Source of the DNA: Breznakiella homolactica
GTDB lineage: Bacteria; Spirochaetota; Spirochaetia; Treponematales; Breznakiellaceae
NCBI RefSeq assembly: GCF_016616095.2
Contig: NZ_CP067089.2
Coordinates: 4,278,001 to 4,342,000 of the forward strand
DNA length: 64,000 nucleotides
Direction of reading: 5' to 3'
Of the stretch, positions 8,071-17,218 are shown piece after piece. Below the pieces are notes generated by a model. It did not search any database and was not told where the DNA came from. It was given only the letters and a program-made list of their open reading frames with translations. The first letter of the stretch is position 1, and each line of letters begins with the position of its first letter. The position numbers and the translations under genes are program-made.

Positions 8071-10707
8071 CCGCAGTTCCTCGCCGCCGGGATTTTCTTC
8101 CTCCAGCACAATGACGGTTCTTTTCCACAGATCGTTTTCCGGGGGGACCCGCTTAAGCGCCCCTGACGCGGAATTGAGGAAGGTCTCGGAAACACAGTTC
8201 CCCGACCGGTCCGGAAAAACCGCGACGTAGAGCATATCCATCTCCACGAGATCGTTAAAGAAATGCGTTCCCAGGGAAAGGTCCGGTATGAGTCCTTTGT
8301 GCATCATGGCCAGCTCCACCATCACGGACACGCCCTTTATATCATTAAACGAAACGGGAACACCCATGGCGGGTGTGGAAGTGCCCCAACGGCCCGGACC
8401 GACAACCATGACCACGGGATCCTTTTTCGCTGTGGGCCGGTGGCTCAGTTCCCCTACAAGACGGGCGACACCGTACCGTTCCTGTTCGCTGAGGGATGTA
8501 TACGCTTCGGGAATAACATAGATGAGCCGGTCCACCGGCGCCGCCACGCTTCTCCCCACAATAGGCCCGTCGCTCCGGATAAACACTTTTTCTTCCGGGA
8601 TCGACGACGGCAGCCTGCCGATATCGCCGGGGCCCATGATCTTTACCTGGAAAGGCCGGCATTGAACCAGGTTTATCCGATACGAAGGGGTGACACTTTT
8701 TCCGTCCATATTTACGGTGAATTCGATATCCACGGGATGCTGGTACGCTGCTTCCAGGACCGAGAGCATATTCTGCATCCGGGATGCAAAATCCGTGTGC
8801 TGGAAAAGGTTTTTAAAATCGAGCCGCAGGGCGGCGCTTTCGTCAATCCCCAGTTCCCGGGCCCGGCGGGCCGCCTCGGAATCCAGGGTGGCGAATAAAT
8901 CCCGGTCCAGGGGCGGCAGTTTCGCCAGGGCTTCCCGGACGGGCACGGTAGCGAAGGTGTTGTTTTCAATATCTATAAGATCCACCTTGCGCTGTATATA
9001 CTTGTAGTCGTCCGAATCGTGTTTGTCCGGACGCTTCAGGGGCTGGTTGAGGGCCACAATACGGGTGTAATCATCGTCTATCCGGTCCACAGCCCGGGTC
9101 CCCAGACCGAAGGCGAGCCGCAGCATGCCCGCCCGGGGATCTATGGACGTGTCCCACGCGAAGGGGTTGTAGGAAAATCCCACCCCTCCCGCCGCGGGAA
9201 AGAACCAGTCCTGCCAGTAATCCCCGGATACCCGCTGAACCAGAAGGGCCATCTGCTCATCTTCGTACAGAAGGCCGTGATGGAGGCGGTACAGCAGGGC
9301 ATCCTCGTCCATGGAGGACGCGTATACCCGGCGGACGGCGTTGAGGAAGGATTCAAGCCGTTCCTCGGGGGTTCCCTGGTTCGCGCAGAATACGCTTTCG
9401 TACTTTCCGGAAAAGGCGTTGCCGTAGCTGTCTTCCTGGATCGAACTGGATCTGACAATAATCGGCGCCTGGCCGAAATATTCCAGCATTTCCTGGAACT
9501 GGTCTACGATGTAATCGAGGAATTCTCCGTTCAGAATCCGGTCCCTGGCCTGGGCCGCCCGTTCAAGCATTTCTTCAATGGTCCCGGTTTTACGCCGGAG
9601 CCACCAGCAGTCGTTCTGGATTACATAGGTATAAAACACATCGGACCCGATAAAAAACGAATCGTGGACCTCCAGGATCTGATCCCAGGATGGGTCCCGT
9701 TCCCGGAGAATGCGCTGGGCCAGCAGTATGCCCCGGGCTTTTCCGCCGATAAGGCCGGATCCGATGAGCCGTTTAAGAATGTCCAGAAGATAGGGCAGGT
9801 CGAAATACCGCCGCGCCAGGGGGAGAAAGCTTTTCTGCCGGGTAATTACCATGTTGAGAAGCCGTTCCAGCAGCATCTTGGCTTCTTCTTCCTTGGGCTC
9901 GCCCTGTTCCAGGGCCGCTATGATGGCGGTTGCTTCGTGGTAACTCGCCGTCCATGGGCCGAAACGCTGGATCGTAAAATTGAGGAGCGGCCGGTTTACG
10001 GCGGCGACCACGTCGGCGGTCTGCGCGCTGTTGGTTACCGGAATAAACTGCTCAGCTTCACGGGCATGGAGCATGTACATGGTAGGGGACTGGCGGTTCT
10101 CCACTTTCTGGGGCTGGATATAATACGTTCCCTTGTGTTTCCAGACTTCAATAATGATCTGGGCGGTATCGTATATGCTGTCCGTGGCGTGGCTCGAATG
10201 GCTGTGTTTGTACAGGGCGAAATAAGCCAGGGATTTCCGCCGCAGTATAAAGGGACAGACCACCAGGAAGAAATTGGCCATCATCCGGTCGGAGTACCAG
10301 TCTATGGCGAGCCCCGAGAGGCAGTCGAAAATAAACCAGGACGACGCGGCTTCCTGCTCTACTATTTTCGCCAGATCGGATACGAAATATTCAAATCCCC
10401 GTTTCGGGTCCAGTACGACGGTTTTTGCGGTGTATTCCCCGGTACCATCTTCGGCGGGGTCGCCGTATTCCGGCGTGTCCAGCAGAGGCGGGTGATCCGC
10501 AAAGCGGAAATATATGATATTCCTGTTTTTCCCCGGGGCGGCTTCCGCAAACGCCCGGGCAAAATGTTTGTAATGATCCACATCATCCACGTCAAACACC
10601 AGGTTGTCCCCGGGGAAAATTCCGTTGACGATCTTATCGAGGCCGCGCAGGCCCGTAGTAAATGGTTCCATGGAATTAATAATAGCATGTAATTCCCCGG
10701 GATGCAC
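8023..10707 (-). CDS. KaiC-like domain fused to PPDK/PEP-synthase ATP-binding domain
   Basis: An 894-residue protein. Residues ~13-230 look like a KaiC/RadA-type domain (TTGLRGLDKIVNGIFPGDNL), but the Walker A GxxxxGKT is replaced by VDDVDHYKHF, so it probably does not hydrolyse ATP. A linker follows, then from ~residue 315 (SGLIGGKARGILLAQRI) the ATP-grasp N-terminal domain of pyruvate phosphate dikinase/PEP synthase, with PIIVRSSSIQEDSYGNAFSGK and a late VVGPGRWGTS. The phosphohistidine and PEP/pyruvate barrel domains are absent, so it cannot be a complete PEP synthase and may phosphorylate another partner. Start is GTG 10707; ATG 10671 (MEPFTTG) is equally plausible and fits the KaiC domain start. 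Monocistronic, facing the phospholipase-like gene. Confidence 0.7.
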   Translation of the reverse strand: MHPGELHAIINSMEPFTTGLRGLDKIVNGIFPGDNLVFDVDDVDHYKHFARAFAEAAPGKNRNIIYFRFADHPPLLDTPEYGDPAEDGTGEYTAKTVVLDPKRGFEYFVSDLAKIVEQEAASSWFIFDCLSGLAIDWYSDRMMANFFLVVCPFILRRKSLAYFALYKHSHSSHATDSIYDTAQIIIEVWKHKGTYYIQPQKVENRQSPTMYMLHAREAEQFIPVTNSAQTADVVAAVNRPLLNFTIQRFGPWTASYHEATAIIAALEQGEPKEEEAKMLLERLLNMVITRQKSFLPLARRYFDLPYLLDILKRLIGSGLIGGKARGILLAQRILRERDPSWDQILEVHDSFFIGSDVFYTYVIQNDCWWLRRKTGTIEEMLERAAQARDRILNGEFLDYIVDQFQEMLEYFGQAPIIVRSSSIQEDSYGNAFSGKYESVFCANQGTPEERLESFLNAVRRVYASSMDEDALLYRLHHGLLYEDEQMALLVQRVSGDYWQDWFFPAAGGVGFSYNPFAWDTSIDPRAGMLRLAFGLGTRAVDRIDDDYTRIVALNQPLKRPDKHDSDDYKYIQRKVDLIDIENNTFATVPVREALAKLPPLDRDLFATLDSEAARRARELGIDESAALRLDFKNLFQHTDFASRMQNMLSVLEAAYQHPVDIEFTVNMDGKSVTPSYRINLVQCRPFQVKIMGPGDIGRLPSSIPEEKVFIRSDGPIVGRSVAAPVDRLIYVIPEAYTSLSEQERYGVARLVGELSHRPTAKKDPVVMVVGPGRWGTSTPAMGVPVSFNDIKGVSVMVELAMMHKGLIPDLSLGTHFFNDLVEMDMLYVAVFPDRSGNCVSETFLNSASGALKRVPPENDLWKRTVIVLEEENPGGEELRLYADATAQTALCYLT

Positions 10708-10836
10708 ATTGCCGGTTCCATCGGGGACACGGTTTTCCGGATTCCTGCGGCGGAAATATTCTTTTTGTTTTAGCCGGGTAATGTATTAAATTGTAATGGA
10801 GGGTGAATACAGGATTAGACAAACGGCTTTATTTTT

Positions 10837-10864
10837 ACAGAATCTATAGTACAGAATCTATAGT
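10837..10864 (+). repeat. Perfect 14-nt tandem repeat upstream of the P-type ATPase
   Basis: The unit ACAGAATCTATAGT occurs twice with no spacer. Each copy ends in TATAGT, a 5/6 match to a -10 hexamer (10845-10850 and 10859-10864), so the repeat may duplicate the core promoter. No convincing -35 was found at 16-18 nt from either copy. Confidence 0.7.
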
Positions 10865-10932
10865 AAGGAAGGTAATCAGGTTCCAGGGGCCTGCCCGCGG
10901 ATTTCCAATGGTCCCGTATATTAGGAGAAAAA

Positions 10933-13557
10933 ATGAACGACTATTTTCAAAATGTGGAAGACGTATTAAAAAATGGAAAAACGAACAAAGAAGGCCTGTC
11001 CGGACCGGAAGCGTCCCGGCGGCTTTCCGAAACAGGGCTGAACAAACTGCAGGAAGGAAAGCACAAGACCCTGATCGCCCGGATCTGGGAACAGGTCCGG
11101 GATCCTATGGTACTTGTGCTTATTGCCGCGGCAATACTTTCCGGGGCATTCGGGGAAATCGCGGATATGGCCATCATCCTGGTAGTGGTGGTCCTCAATG
11201 CCGTTCTGGGGATAGTCCAGGAGAACAAGGCGGAAGACGCCATAGAGGCTCTCAGGAAAATGTCCGCCCCCCAGAGCCGGGTCCGCCGGGATGGGACGGT
11301 TATTACCGTAAAATCGGAGGAGCTGGTACCCGGCGACATTGTACTCCTTGAAGCGGGTGATTCCATTCCCGCGGATATGCGGCTTATAGAAACCGCTAGT
11401 CTTAAAATAGAAGAAGCCGCCCTGACCGGCGAATCCCTTCCGGAGGAAAAATCCATTGACGCCATAGACGGGACGGACAAAGATGTGCCCCTGGGCGACC
11501 GGGTCAACATGGCGTATATGGGAACCAATGTGGTGTACGGCCGGGGCGAAGGGGTGGTAATCGCTACGGGCATGGATACGGAAATGGGCCGTATCGCCGG
11601 TATACTGTCGCAGACGGAAACCGAAAAGACCCCACTCCAGCAGAAACTGGCTTCCCTGAGCAAGGTCCTCAGCGTAGCGGTCCTGGGGATCTGTATTTTC
11701 ATTTTCTTCTTCAGTGTTTTCCGCAACGGCGGCTTCCACGGCGGCCACGTTTTCGAGATGCTCCTTACGTCCATCAGCCTGGCGGTGGCGGCCATTCCGG
11801 AAGGACTGGTTGTGGTGGTAACGGTGCTGCTTTCCATCGGCGTTACCAAAATGTCATCCCGGCACGCCATCATCCGCCGGTTAACCGCGGTTGAAACCCT
11901 GGGGAGCACCCAGGTTATCTGTTCCGATAAAACCGGAACCCTTACCCAGAACAGGATGACCGTGGTGGAACATTCCGGGGATACCCAGTTTCTGGGAACG
12001 GCCATGGCTTTGTGCTCTGACGTACAGGTCAGCGAGGAGAAAGCGGCTTTGGGTGACCCTACCGAGGTCGCCCTGGTGGATTTCGCCGCGAAAGAAGGCC
12101 TCATTAAAAACAGCCTAGAACAGTCCAGCCCGAGAATAGGGGAAGCGCCCTTTGATTCGATCCGCAAGATGATGACCACGCTGCACGCTTTGCCTGAGGG
12201 CGGCTGCAGGCAGTATACCAAGGGCGCTCCCGACGAAGTCCTGCGCCGCTGTACCGCGGTTGCGGCCGGCGGAACCATACAGCCCCTTACGGAGGAAATC
12301 CGCGAACGGGTGCTGTCGGAAAATAAAGCCATGGCGGGAAAAGCCCTCCGGGTGCTTGCCGCGGCGTACCGCGATTACCGGGAAAAACCGGAGGATCTCT
12401 CCCCGGAAAATCTTGAGCAGGAACTCGTGTTCATAGGCCTTACGGGTATGATCGATCCTATCCGGCCGGAGGTAAAACCCGCCATAGAGGAATGCGGCAC
12501 TGCGGGCATCCGGGCGATTATGATTACCGGTGACCATAAGGATACGGCTGTGGCAATTGCCCGGGAACTGGGTATCCTCACACCCGGCCAGGAAGCAATC
12601 ACGGGGACGGAACTGTCGGAACTCAGCGACCGTGAATTCGAGGAACGCATAAATACCATTTCCGTGTATGCCCGGGTTCAGCCGGAACACAAAGTCCGGA
12701 TTGTGAACATGTGGAAAAAGAAAGGCCGTATCTGCGCCATGACCGGCGACGGTGTCAACGACGCGCCGGCGCTTAAATCCGCGGATATCGGTGTCGGTAT
12801 GGGTATTACCGGTACGGACGTTACGAAAAACGTCGCCGACATGGTTCTGGCGGATGACAACTTCGCCACCATTGTGTACGCGGTGGAGGAAGGCCGGCGG
12901 ATTTACGAGAACATCCGAAAGGCCATCCAGTTTCTCCTCTCGGCCAACTTAAGCGAGGTCATTTCAATCTTTATCGCCACCCTCGCGGGGCTGCGGCTCT
13001 TTGCGCCGATTCATATCCTCTGGATAAATCTTATTACCGATACCTTCCCTGCCATGGCCCTGGGTATGGAAAAGGCGGAACCCGATTCCATGAAGAAACC
13101 GCCCCGGGATCCCAAGGAAACCATCTTTGCCGGCGGTCTCGGCATTGATGTGATTTACCAGGGCATTACCATCGCGCTGCTGACGCTGGCGTCATTCTTT
13201 ATCGGTTATATCCAGTCCCACGGCATCGGCATGACCATGGCGTTCCTCACCCTTTCTATGTGTGAGATTTTCCATGCCATAAATATGCACTCCCGGCACA
13301 ATTCAATTTTTTCAATTAAAGGCGTGAACAAGTATCTTCTCGGATCCATGGTCCTGTCTTTTCTGCTGACCATGGCGGTTATATACATTCCCGGACTCAA
13401 CGGATTGTTCCAGCTGATTCCGCTTCCCCTGGGGGATTTCTTCGTTGCCTTCGGCCTTGCCGTCGCGATCATTCCCATTGTTGAAATCGTAAAAATCGTA
13501 ACCCGGAAAATACGGCATGGGGGAACAAAAAATAAAAACTCAGAGGAGTACCTTTAG
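10933..13557 (+). CDS. Calcium-type P-type ATPase (P2A, PacL/SERCA-like)
   Basis: An 874-residue cation pump of the inner membrane, expected to export Ca2+ using ATP. Domain order is the N-terminal cation-ATPase domain (GLSGPEASRRLSETG), M1-M2, actuator with TGES (~residue 165), M3-M4 with the ion-binding AAIPEGLVVVVTVLLSIG, phosphorylation site CSDKTGTLTQN with D332, nucleotide domain, hinge MTGDGVNDAPALKSADIG, and M5-M10 with NLSEVISIF and ILWINLITDTFPA. The PEGL motif and the N/D residues in M5-M6 fit Ca2+ rather than Na/K or proton pumps, though Mn2+ is possible. AGGAG precedes the ATG by 6 nt. Its stop is 3 nt before a CNNM/CorC-type gene, so the two are co-expressed, suggesting shared divalent-cation handling. 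Confidence 0.93.
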   Translation: MNDYFQNVEDVLKNGKTNKEGLSGPEASRRLSETGLNKLQEGKHKTLIARIWEQVRDPMVLVLIAAAILSGAFGEIADMAIILVVVVLNAVLGIVQENKAEDAIEALRKMSAPQSRVRRDGTVITVKSEELVPGDIVLLEAGDSIPADMRLIETASLKIEEAALTGESLPEEKSIDAIDGTDKDVPLGDRVNMAYMGTNVVYGRGEGVVIATGMDTEMGRIAGILSQTETEKTPLQQKLASLSKVLSVAVLGICIFIFFFSVFRNGGFHGGHVFEMLLTSISLAVAAIPEGLVVVVTVLLSIGVTKMSSRHAIIRRLTAVETLGSTQVICSDKTGTLTQNRMTVVEHSGDTQFLGTAMALCSDVQVSEEKAALGDPTEVALVDFAAKEGLIKNSLEQSSPRIGEAPFDSIRKMMTTLHALPEGGCRQYTKGAPDEVLRRCTAVAAGGTIQPLTEEIRERVLSENKAMAGKALRVLAAAYRDYREKPEDLSPENLEQELVFIGLTGMIDPIRPEVKPAIEECGTAGIRAIMITGDHKDTAVAIARELGILTPGQEAITGTELSELSDREFEERINTISVYARVQPEHKVRIVNMWKKKGRICAMTGDGVNDAPALKSADIGVGMGITGTDVTKNVADMVLADDNFATIVYAVEEGRRIYENIRKAIQFLLSANLSEVISIFIATLAGLRLFAPIHILWINLITDTFPAMALGMEKAEPDSMKKPPRDPKETIFAGGLGIDVIYQGITIALLTLASFFIGYIQSHGIGMTMAFLTLSMCEIFHAINMHSRHNSIFSIKGVNKYLLGSMVLSFLLTMAVIYIPGLNGLFQLIPLPLGDFFVAFGLAVAIIPIVEIVKIVTRKIRHGGTKNKNSEEYL

Positions 13558-13560
13558 TTT

Positions 13561-14928
13561 ATGGAAAGCAGCCATACTACGAATGTTTGGATAGCCCTTG
13601 TAATTACGGTGGTCCTGGTTCTTATAAACGGCATGCTCGCTTCGGCGGAAATCGCTTTTATGGGATTGAAGGAACCCCTCCTTAAAAAGAAAAGCGCCGA
13701 AGGCGACCGGAAGGCGGAGACCCTGCTGGGCATGAAGCGGAATCCCAGCGCGTTCCTGTCCACCATACAGATCGGCATTACCCTCGCGGGCCTCCTCTCC
13801 GGCGCCTTCGCGGCGGATTCTCTGGCGGCCCCCATCGTATCCTGGGCCGCAAGCCTCGGAGCCGCAGGCATTGCCCTGTCGGTTATCCGCACGGTCTCGG
13901 TTATTCTTATCACGCTGATTATGACTTTTTTCATGCTGGTGTTCGGAGAACTGGTGCCCAAGCGGATCGCCATGGTGCGGCCGGAAAAGACGGCGTACCT
14001 GGTGGTAAACATAATCAGCGCGCTCTCGAAAATCGCCAAACCCTTGGTCAAACTTCTGTCCCTCTCGACAAACGGTGTCCTCCGGCTGCTCCGGATCAAC
14101 CCTTCGGACGAATCGAGTCCCGTAACGGAAGAGGAAATCCTCATGATGGTTCAGGAAGGAACAGAACAGGGGACCATTGAGGGAACCGAGGCGCAGTTTG
14201 TTTCCAATTCCTTTGCCTTCAGCGACCTCACCGTGGAAGACGTGATGACCCACCGGACCGAATTATCCGCCATACCGGAGGACGCGACGGTCCGGGACGC
14301 GGTGGAAACCATGGCCCGGACCCGCCATACGCGGTATCCGGTGTACAAAGATACCATAGACGGGGTGGTGGGAATTCTGTATATACGGGATCTGTACGAA
14401 CTGTATCCTTTCAAGGAACAGCCCATGCCGCTGCCGTTGGTCCGGGATATTATGCGGCCTCCTTTTTTCGTGTCGGAGACGAAACTCCTCTCCCAGCTTT
14501 TTGACGAGATGAAGGACCGCCAGAACCAGATGGCCGTGGTGGTGGATGAATACGGCGGCACCTCCGGGGTCATAACGGTTATGGATATTGTTGAAGAGGT
14601 TGTGGGTGAATTCGAGAAAAGGGGCCAATATGAAATCAGGAAAACCGATGACGGCGTTTTTTTGCTCAACGGTCTTATGAAGATGGAAGACGCGGCGGCG
14701 TATTTTTCGCTGGGTGTGGAATTCAACCGGAACGAAACCGTCAGCGGATACCTCATCAATACCCTGGGATATATCCCCGGGCCGGACCAGCATCCGGAGA
14801 CGCTCATCGGAAATTACCTGTTCAGGGTTGAAAAAAGCGAAGGCGCCCTCATACGGCAGGTGCGGGTTATCCCCGGAGAACCTGACCAGGAAACCGGCCC
14901 CTCGGAAGCGGGCAGCGAAACGTGGTAA
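13561..14928 (+). CDS. CNNM/CorC-family (HlyC/TlyC-type) CBS membrane protein
   Basis: A 455-residue membrane protein with the DUF21/CNNM domain at residues ~1-190 (early NGMLASAEIAFMGLKEP, then ELVPKRIAMVRPEKTAY), two CBS domains at ~205-335 (VEDVMTHRTELSAIPED and VRDIMRPPFFVSETKLLSQ with VVVDEYGGTSGVITVMDIVEE), and a C-terminal CorC_HlyC domain (~350-435, VFLLNGLMKMEDAAAYF). The family is linked to Mg2+/Co2+ efflux or resistance; older names call it a hemolysin. GAGGAG from the end of the ATPase gene serves as its ribosome site. Operon partnership with the Ca2+-type ATPase points to divalent-cation homeostasis. A bidirectional terminator follows. Confidence 0.92.
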   Translation: MESSHTTNVWIALVITVVLVLINGMLASAEIAFMGLKEPLLKKKSAEGDRKAETLLGMKRNPSAFLSTIQIGITLAGLLSGAFAADSLAAPIVSWAASLGAAGIALSVIRTVSVILITLIMTFFMLVFGELVPKRIAMVRPEKTAYLVVNIISALSKIAKPLVKLLSLSTNGVLRLLRINPSDESSPVTEEEILMMVQEGTEQGTIEGTEAQFVSNSFAFSDLTVEDVMTHRTELSAIPEDATVRDAVETMARTRHTRYPVYKDTIDGVVGILYIRDLYELYPFKEQPMPLPLVRDIMRPPFFVSETKLLSQLFDEMKDRQNQMAVVVDEYGGTSGVITVMDIVEEVVGEFEKRGQYEIRKTDDGVFLLNGLMKMEDAAAYFSLGVEFNRNETVSGYLINTLGYIPGPDQHPETLIGNYLFRVEKSEGALIRQVRVIPGEPDQETGPSEAGSETW

Positions 14929-14930
14929 AG

Positions 14931-14964
14931 AAAAAGAGCCGGCGTAAAAGTGCCGGCTCTTTTA
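14931..14964. terminator. Bidirectional rho-independent terminator
   Basis: AGAGCCGGC (14935-14943) and GCCGGCTCT (14952-14960) form a 9-bp stem with an 8-nt loop, flanked by A5 on the left and T4 on the right. It serves the ATPase/CNNM operon (+) and gpmI (-). Confidence 0.88.
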
Positions 14965-14988
14965 TACGAACATCGCTGCAGAATCCGG

Positions 14989-16644
14989 TCAGTTTTTCAG
15001 ATTGATAATCGGCGTGTCATAATCTTCCGGAGGCAGGTACCCCAGGAACTCGATACAGGTTGCCGCGATGGAGCTGATCCCCAGACCTTCGTTGAGCTCG
15101 GTATTGTCGTAATCACCTTTGAATTCAGGATCATAGATAATACACGGAACCGGATTGAGGCTGTGGCTCGTTTTTGCCTTGGGGCTGCCGTCGTCTTTGT
15201 ACACCACGGAGCCGTCCTTCTTGTGTTCGAACATGTCGTCGGAATTGCCGTGATCCGCGGTGAGCACCAGGATGCCGCCGGCGGCGTCCACCGCCTTGGC
15301 AAGCCGGCCGAGCTGAATGTCCATACCCTCCATGGAACAGACCACCGCCTGGTACACCCCGGTGTGGCCCACCATGTCGCCGTTGGGATAGTTGAGCCGG
15401 ATGAAATCGTACTTCCCCGAGGTAATGGCCTGGGTGACCGTATCGGTGATTTCCGCGCACTTCATCCATGGCCGCTGCTCAAAGGGAACGACATCGCTTT
15501 TTATTTCAACGTAGTCTTCCAGTTTCTCGTCGAATTTTCCGGTACGGTTTCCGTTGAAGAAATACGTTACATGGCCGTATTTCTGGGTCTCGGAAATAGC
15601 CAGAGTACGCACCCCCGTGGCAGCCAGGTATTCTCCCATGGTGCGGTCAATCGCCGGCGGGCTTACCAGGTACCGCTTGGGCACGTGCATATCTCCGTCG
15701 TATTCCATCATACCCGCGTAGCAGACATCAGGCCGCCGCTGGCGGTCGAACTTGTCGAATTTATCTTCCTCGAAGGCGGCGGTAATTTCCAGGGCCCGGT
15801 CTCCCCGGAAATTGAAGTAAATCACCGAGTCGCCGTCTTCGATGGTGCCGATGGGTTTGCCGTTTTCAGCCACCGTGAATTCCTTGAGATCCTGGTCGAT
15901 GATTCCGGGTATTTCCTTCCGGTAGGTTTCCACCGCTTCCCGGGCCGAACCGAACTGGCGGGCTTCCCCCAGAACGTGGGTTTTCCATCCCCGTTCGACC
16001 ATGCTCCAGTCCGCTCCGTACCGGTCCATGGTAATCCACATCCGGCCGCCGCCGGAAGCTATCCGGGCGTCAAAGGATCCGCTGTTTTCGGTTTTGAGGA
16101 ATTCCTCAAAGGGATCAAGGTAATCCAGGGCGCTGGTTTCGCCCACATCCCGGCCGTCAAAAAGGATATGGATCCGTACTTTCGCGGCGCCTTCCTTTTT
16201 CGCCTCCCGGATCATGGCCTTGAGATGGTCCAGATGGCTGTGGACGTTGCCGTCCGAGAAGAGGCCGATAAAATGCAGGGTCCCGCCGGTTTTTTTTACG
16301 TTGGATATCACATCGATCCATGCCTGGCCTTTGAACATATTGCCGCTTTCAATGGACTGTGAGACCAGGGCGGCTCCCTGGTTAAAGACCCGGCCGCAGC
16401 CCATGGCGTTATGGCCGACTTCGCTGTTGCCCATATCCGCGTCCGAAGGCAGGCCCACGGCGGTTCCGTGGGCTTTAAGCTTCGTGTGGGGACTTTTTGC
16501 TTTGATCGCTTCGAGATGGTACATTTTTGAATCGGCGACCGCGTCGCCGTCTTTGTATTTTCCGTACCCGACACCGTCCATAATCACGAGAACCAACGGA
16601 CCCCGGCGGCCCTTCCATGCGGGATTTTTCTTTAAGGCTTCCAA
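14989..16644 (-). CDS. gpmI: 2,3-bisphosphoglycerate-independent phosphoglycerate mutase
   Basis: A 551-residue glycolytic enzyme that interconverts 3- and 2-phosphoglycerate, Mn2+-dependent and of the alkaline-phosphatase superfamily. The first metal Asp is in LVIMDGVGYGKYKDGD, and the phosphoserine nucleophile is S74 in DADMGNSEVGHNAMGCGRV. Further ligands lie in HILFDGRDVGETSALDY, RLNYPNGDMVGHTG and LVLTADHGNSDDMFEH. The start is TTG, supported by AAGGAGG 6 nt upstream (16657-16651). At ~550 residues it is slightly longer than the common ~510 form. It is monocistronic between a terminator and the divergent PII-like operon. No nearby glycolytic gene is present. Confidence 0.95.
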   Translation of the reverse strand: MEALKKNPAWKGRRGPLVLVIMDGVGYGKYKDGDAVADSKMYHLEAIKAKSPHTKLKAHGTAVGLPSDADMGNSEVGHNAMGCGRVFNQGAALVSQSIESGNMFKGQAWIDVISNVKKTGGTLHFIGLFSDGNVHSHLDHLKAMIREAKKEGAAKVRIHILFDGRDVGETSALDYLDPFEEFLKTENSGSFDARIASGGGRMWITMDRYGADWSMVERGWKTHVLGEARQFGSAREAVETYRKEIPGIIDQDLKEFTVAENGKPIGTIEDGDSVIYFNFRGDRALEITAAFEEDKFDKFDRQRRPDVCYAGMMEYDGDMHVPKRYLVSPPAIDRTMGEYLAATGVRTLAISETQKYGHVTYFFNGNRTGKFDEKLEDYVEIKSDVVPFEQRPWMKCAEITDTVTQAITSGKYDFIRLNYPNGDMVGHTGVYQAVVCSMEGMDIQLGRLAKAVDAAGGILVLTADHGNSDDMFEHKKDGSVVYKDDGSPKAKTSHSLNPVPCIIYDPEFKGDYDNTELNEGLGISSIAATCIEFLGYLPPEDYDTPIINLKN

Positions 16645-16828
16645 TCGGCGCCTCCTTGCTGTTTATTGGACCTGTTCGGTAACCCGGCAGGTTATCTCAC
16701 AAGTCTTGCCGTTTTACGGCCTAAAGGCTTTAAAACATGCTTTTTTCAGCGTAAGATGCTGCGGGCGCTTCGTATCCGAGACAACTGAGGCTGCCGGACA
16801 ACTCTCTTTGCGGGTTTGCTGAAAAAAC

Positions 16829-16858
16829 TTGACAAGTCCGCGGTCAAACCCTGATACT
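16829..16858 (+). promoter_or_regulatory. Promoter of the PII-like/EIIA/Mrp operon
   Basis: A perfect -35 TTGACA (16829-16834) is followed 18 nt later by GATACT (16853-16858). The expected start of transcription (~16865) is within 2 nt of the ATG at 16867, so the transcript would be leaderless or nearly so. No Shine-Dalgarno is visible before that ATG. Confidence 0.55.
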
Positions 16859-16866
16859 GAAAAAGC

Positions 16867-17214
16867 ATGAAACTGCTTATATTTATACTAAATAAAGAAG
16901 AGTTTCTGGAAGAGGTCATGGAAGCCTACGTTGAGGCCGGAGTGCCCGGGGCTACCATTCTCGATTCGGAAGGCATGGGCCGTTTCCTCGCCTATGAAAT
17001 CCCGCTGTTTGCGGATTTTAAGGATTTTATGAAGGGAAACAAGCCCTACAACAAGACTATTATTTCGGTTATCAAGGATGAACGGGTTGTCTCCCGGCTC
17101 AAGCCCCTGGTGGAAGAGTCCGTGGGGCCCCTGGAAGATCCCGGTACCGGGATAATGTTTACAGTCCCCGTTGACTGGGCTGCGGGTCTGCTGCGGCTGG
17201 ATGATGAGGAGTAA
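16867..17214 (+). CDS. PII-like small signalling protein
   Basis: A 115-residue soluble protein with the beta-alpha-beta pattern of the PII/CutA-like superfamily: KLLIFILNKEEFLEEVMEAY (strand and helix), GATILDSEGMG (strand and turn), then TIISVIKDERVVSRLKPLVE and a last strand GTGIMFTVPVDWAAG. The T-loop tyrosine and the usual PII ATP signature are not evident, so it is not a standard GlnB/GlnK. It is the first gene of an operon with an EIIA protein and Mrp antiporter subunits, 4 nt from the next start. PII-like proteins beside transporters often sense nucleotides or small molecules and gate the transporter, and that is the inferred role. Translation from a leaderless message is possible. 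The name is by fold pattern only. Confidence 0.6.
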   Translation: MKLLIFILNKEEFLEEVMEAYVEAGVPGATILDSEGMGRFLAYEIPLFADFKDFMKGNKPYNKTIISVIKDERVVSRLKPLVEESVGPLEDPGTGIMFTVPVDWAAGLLRLDDEE

Positions 17215-17218
17215 TTGA

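Noticed and set aside
9019..10692. 557-codon open frame on the plus strand
   Set aside because: It is the antisense shadow of the KaiC/PPDK gene; the translation has no family features and a His/Gly/Val-rich composition typical of an antisense frame in GC-rich DNA.
14950..16362. 470-codon plus-strand frame
   Set aside because: Antisense to gpmI, which is unambiguous; no ribosome site and no homology-like motifs.
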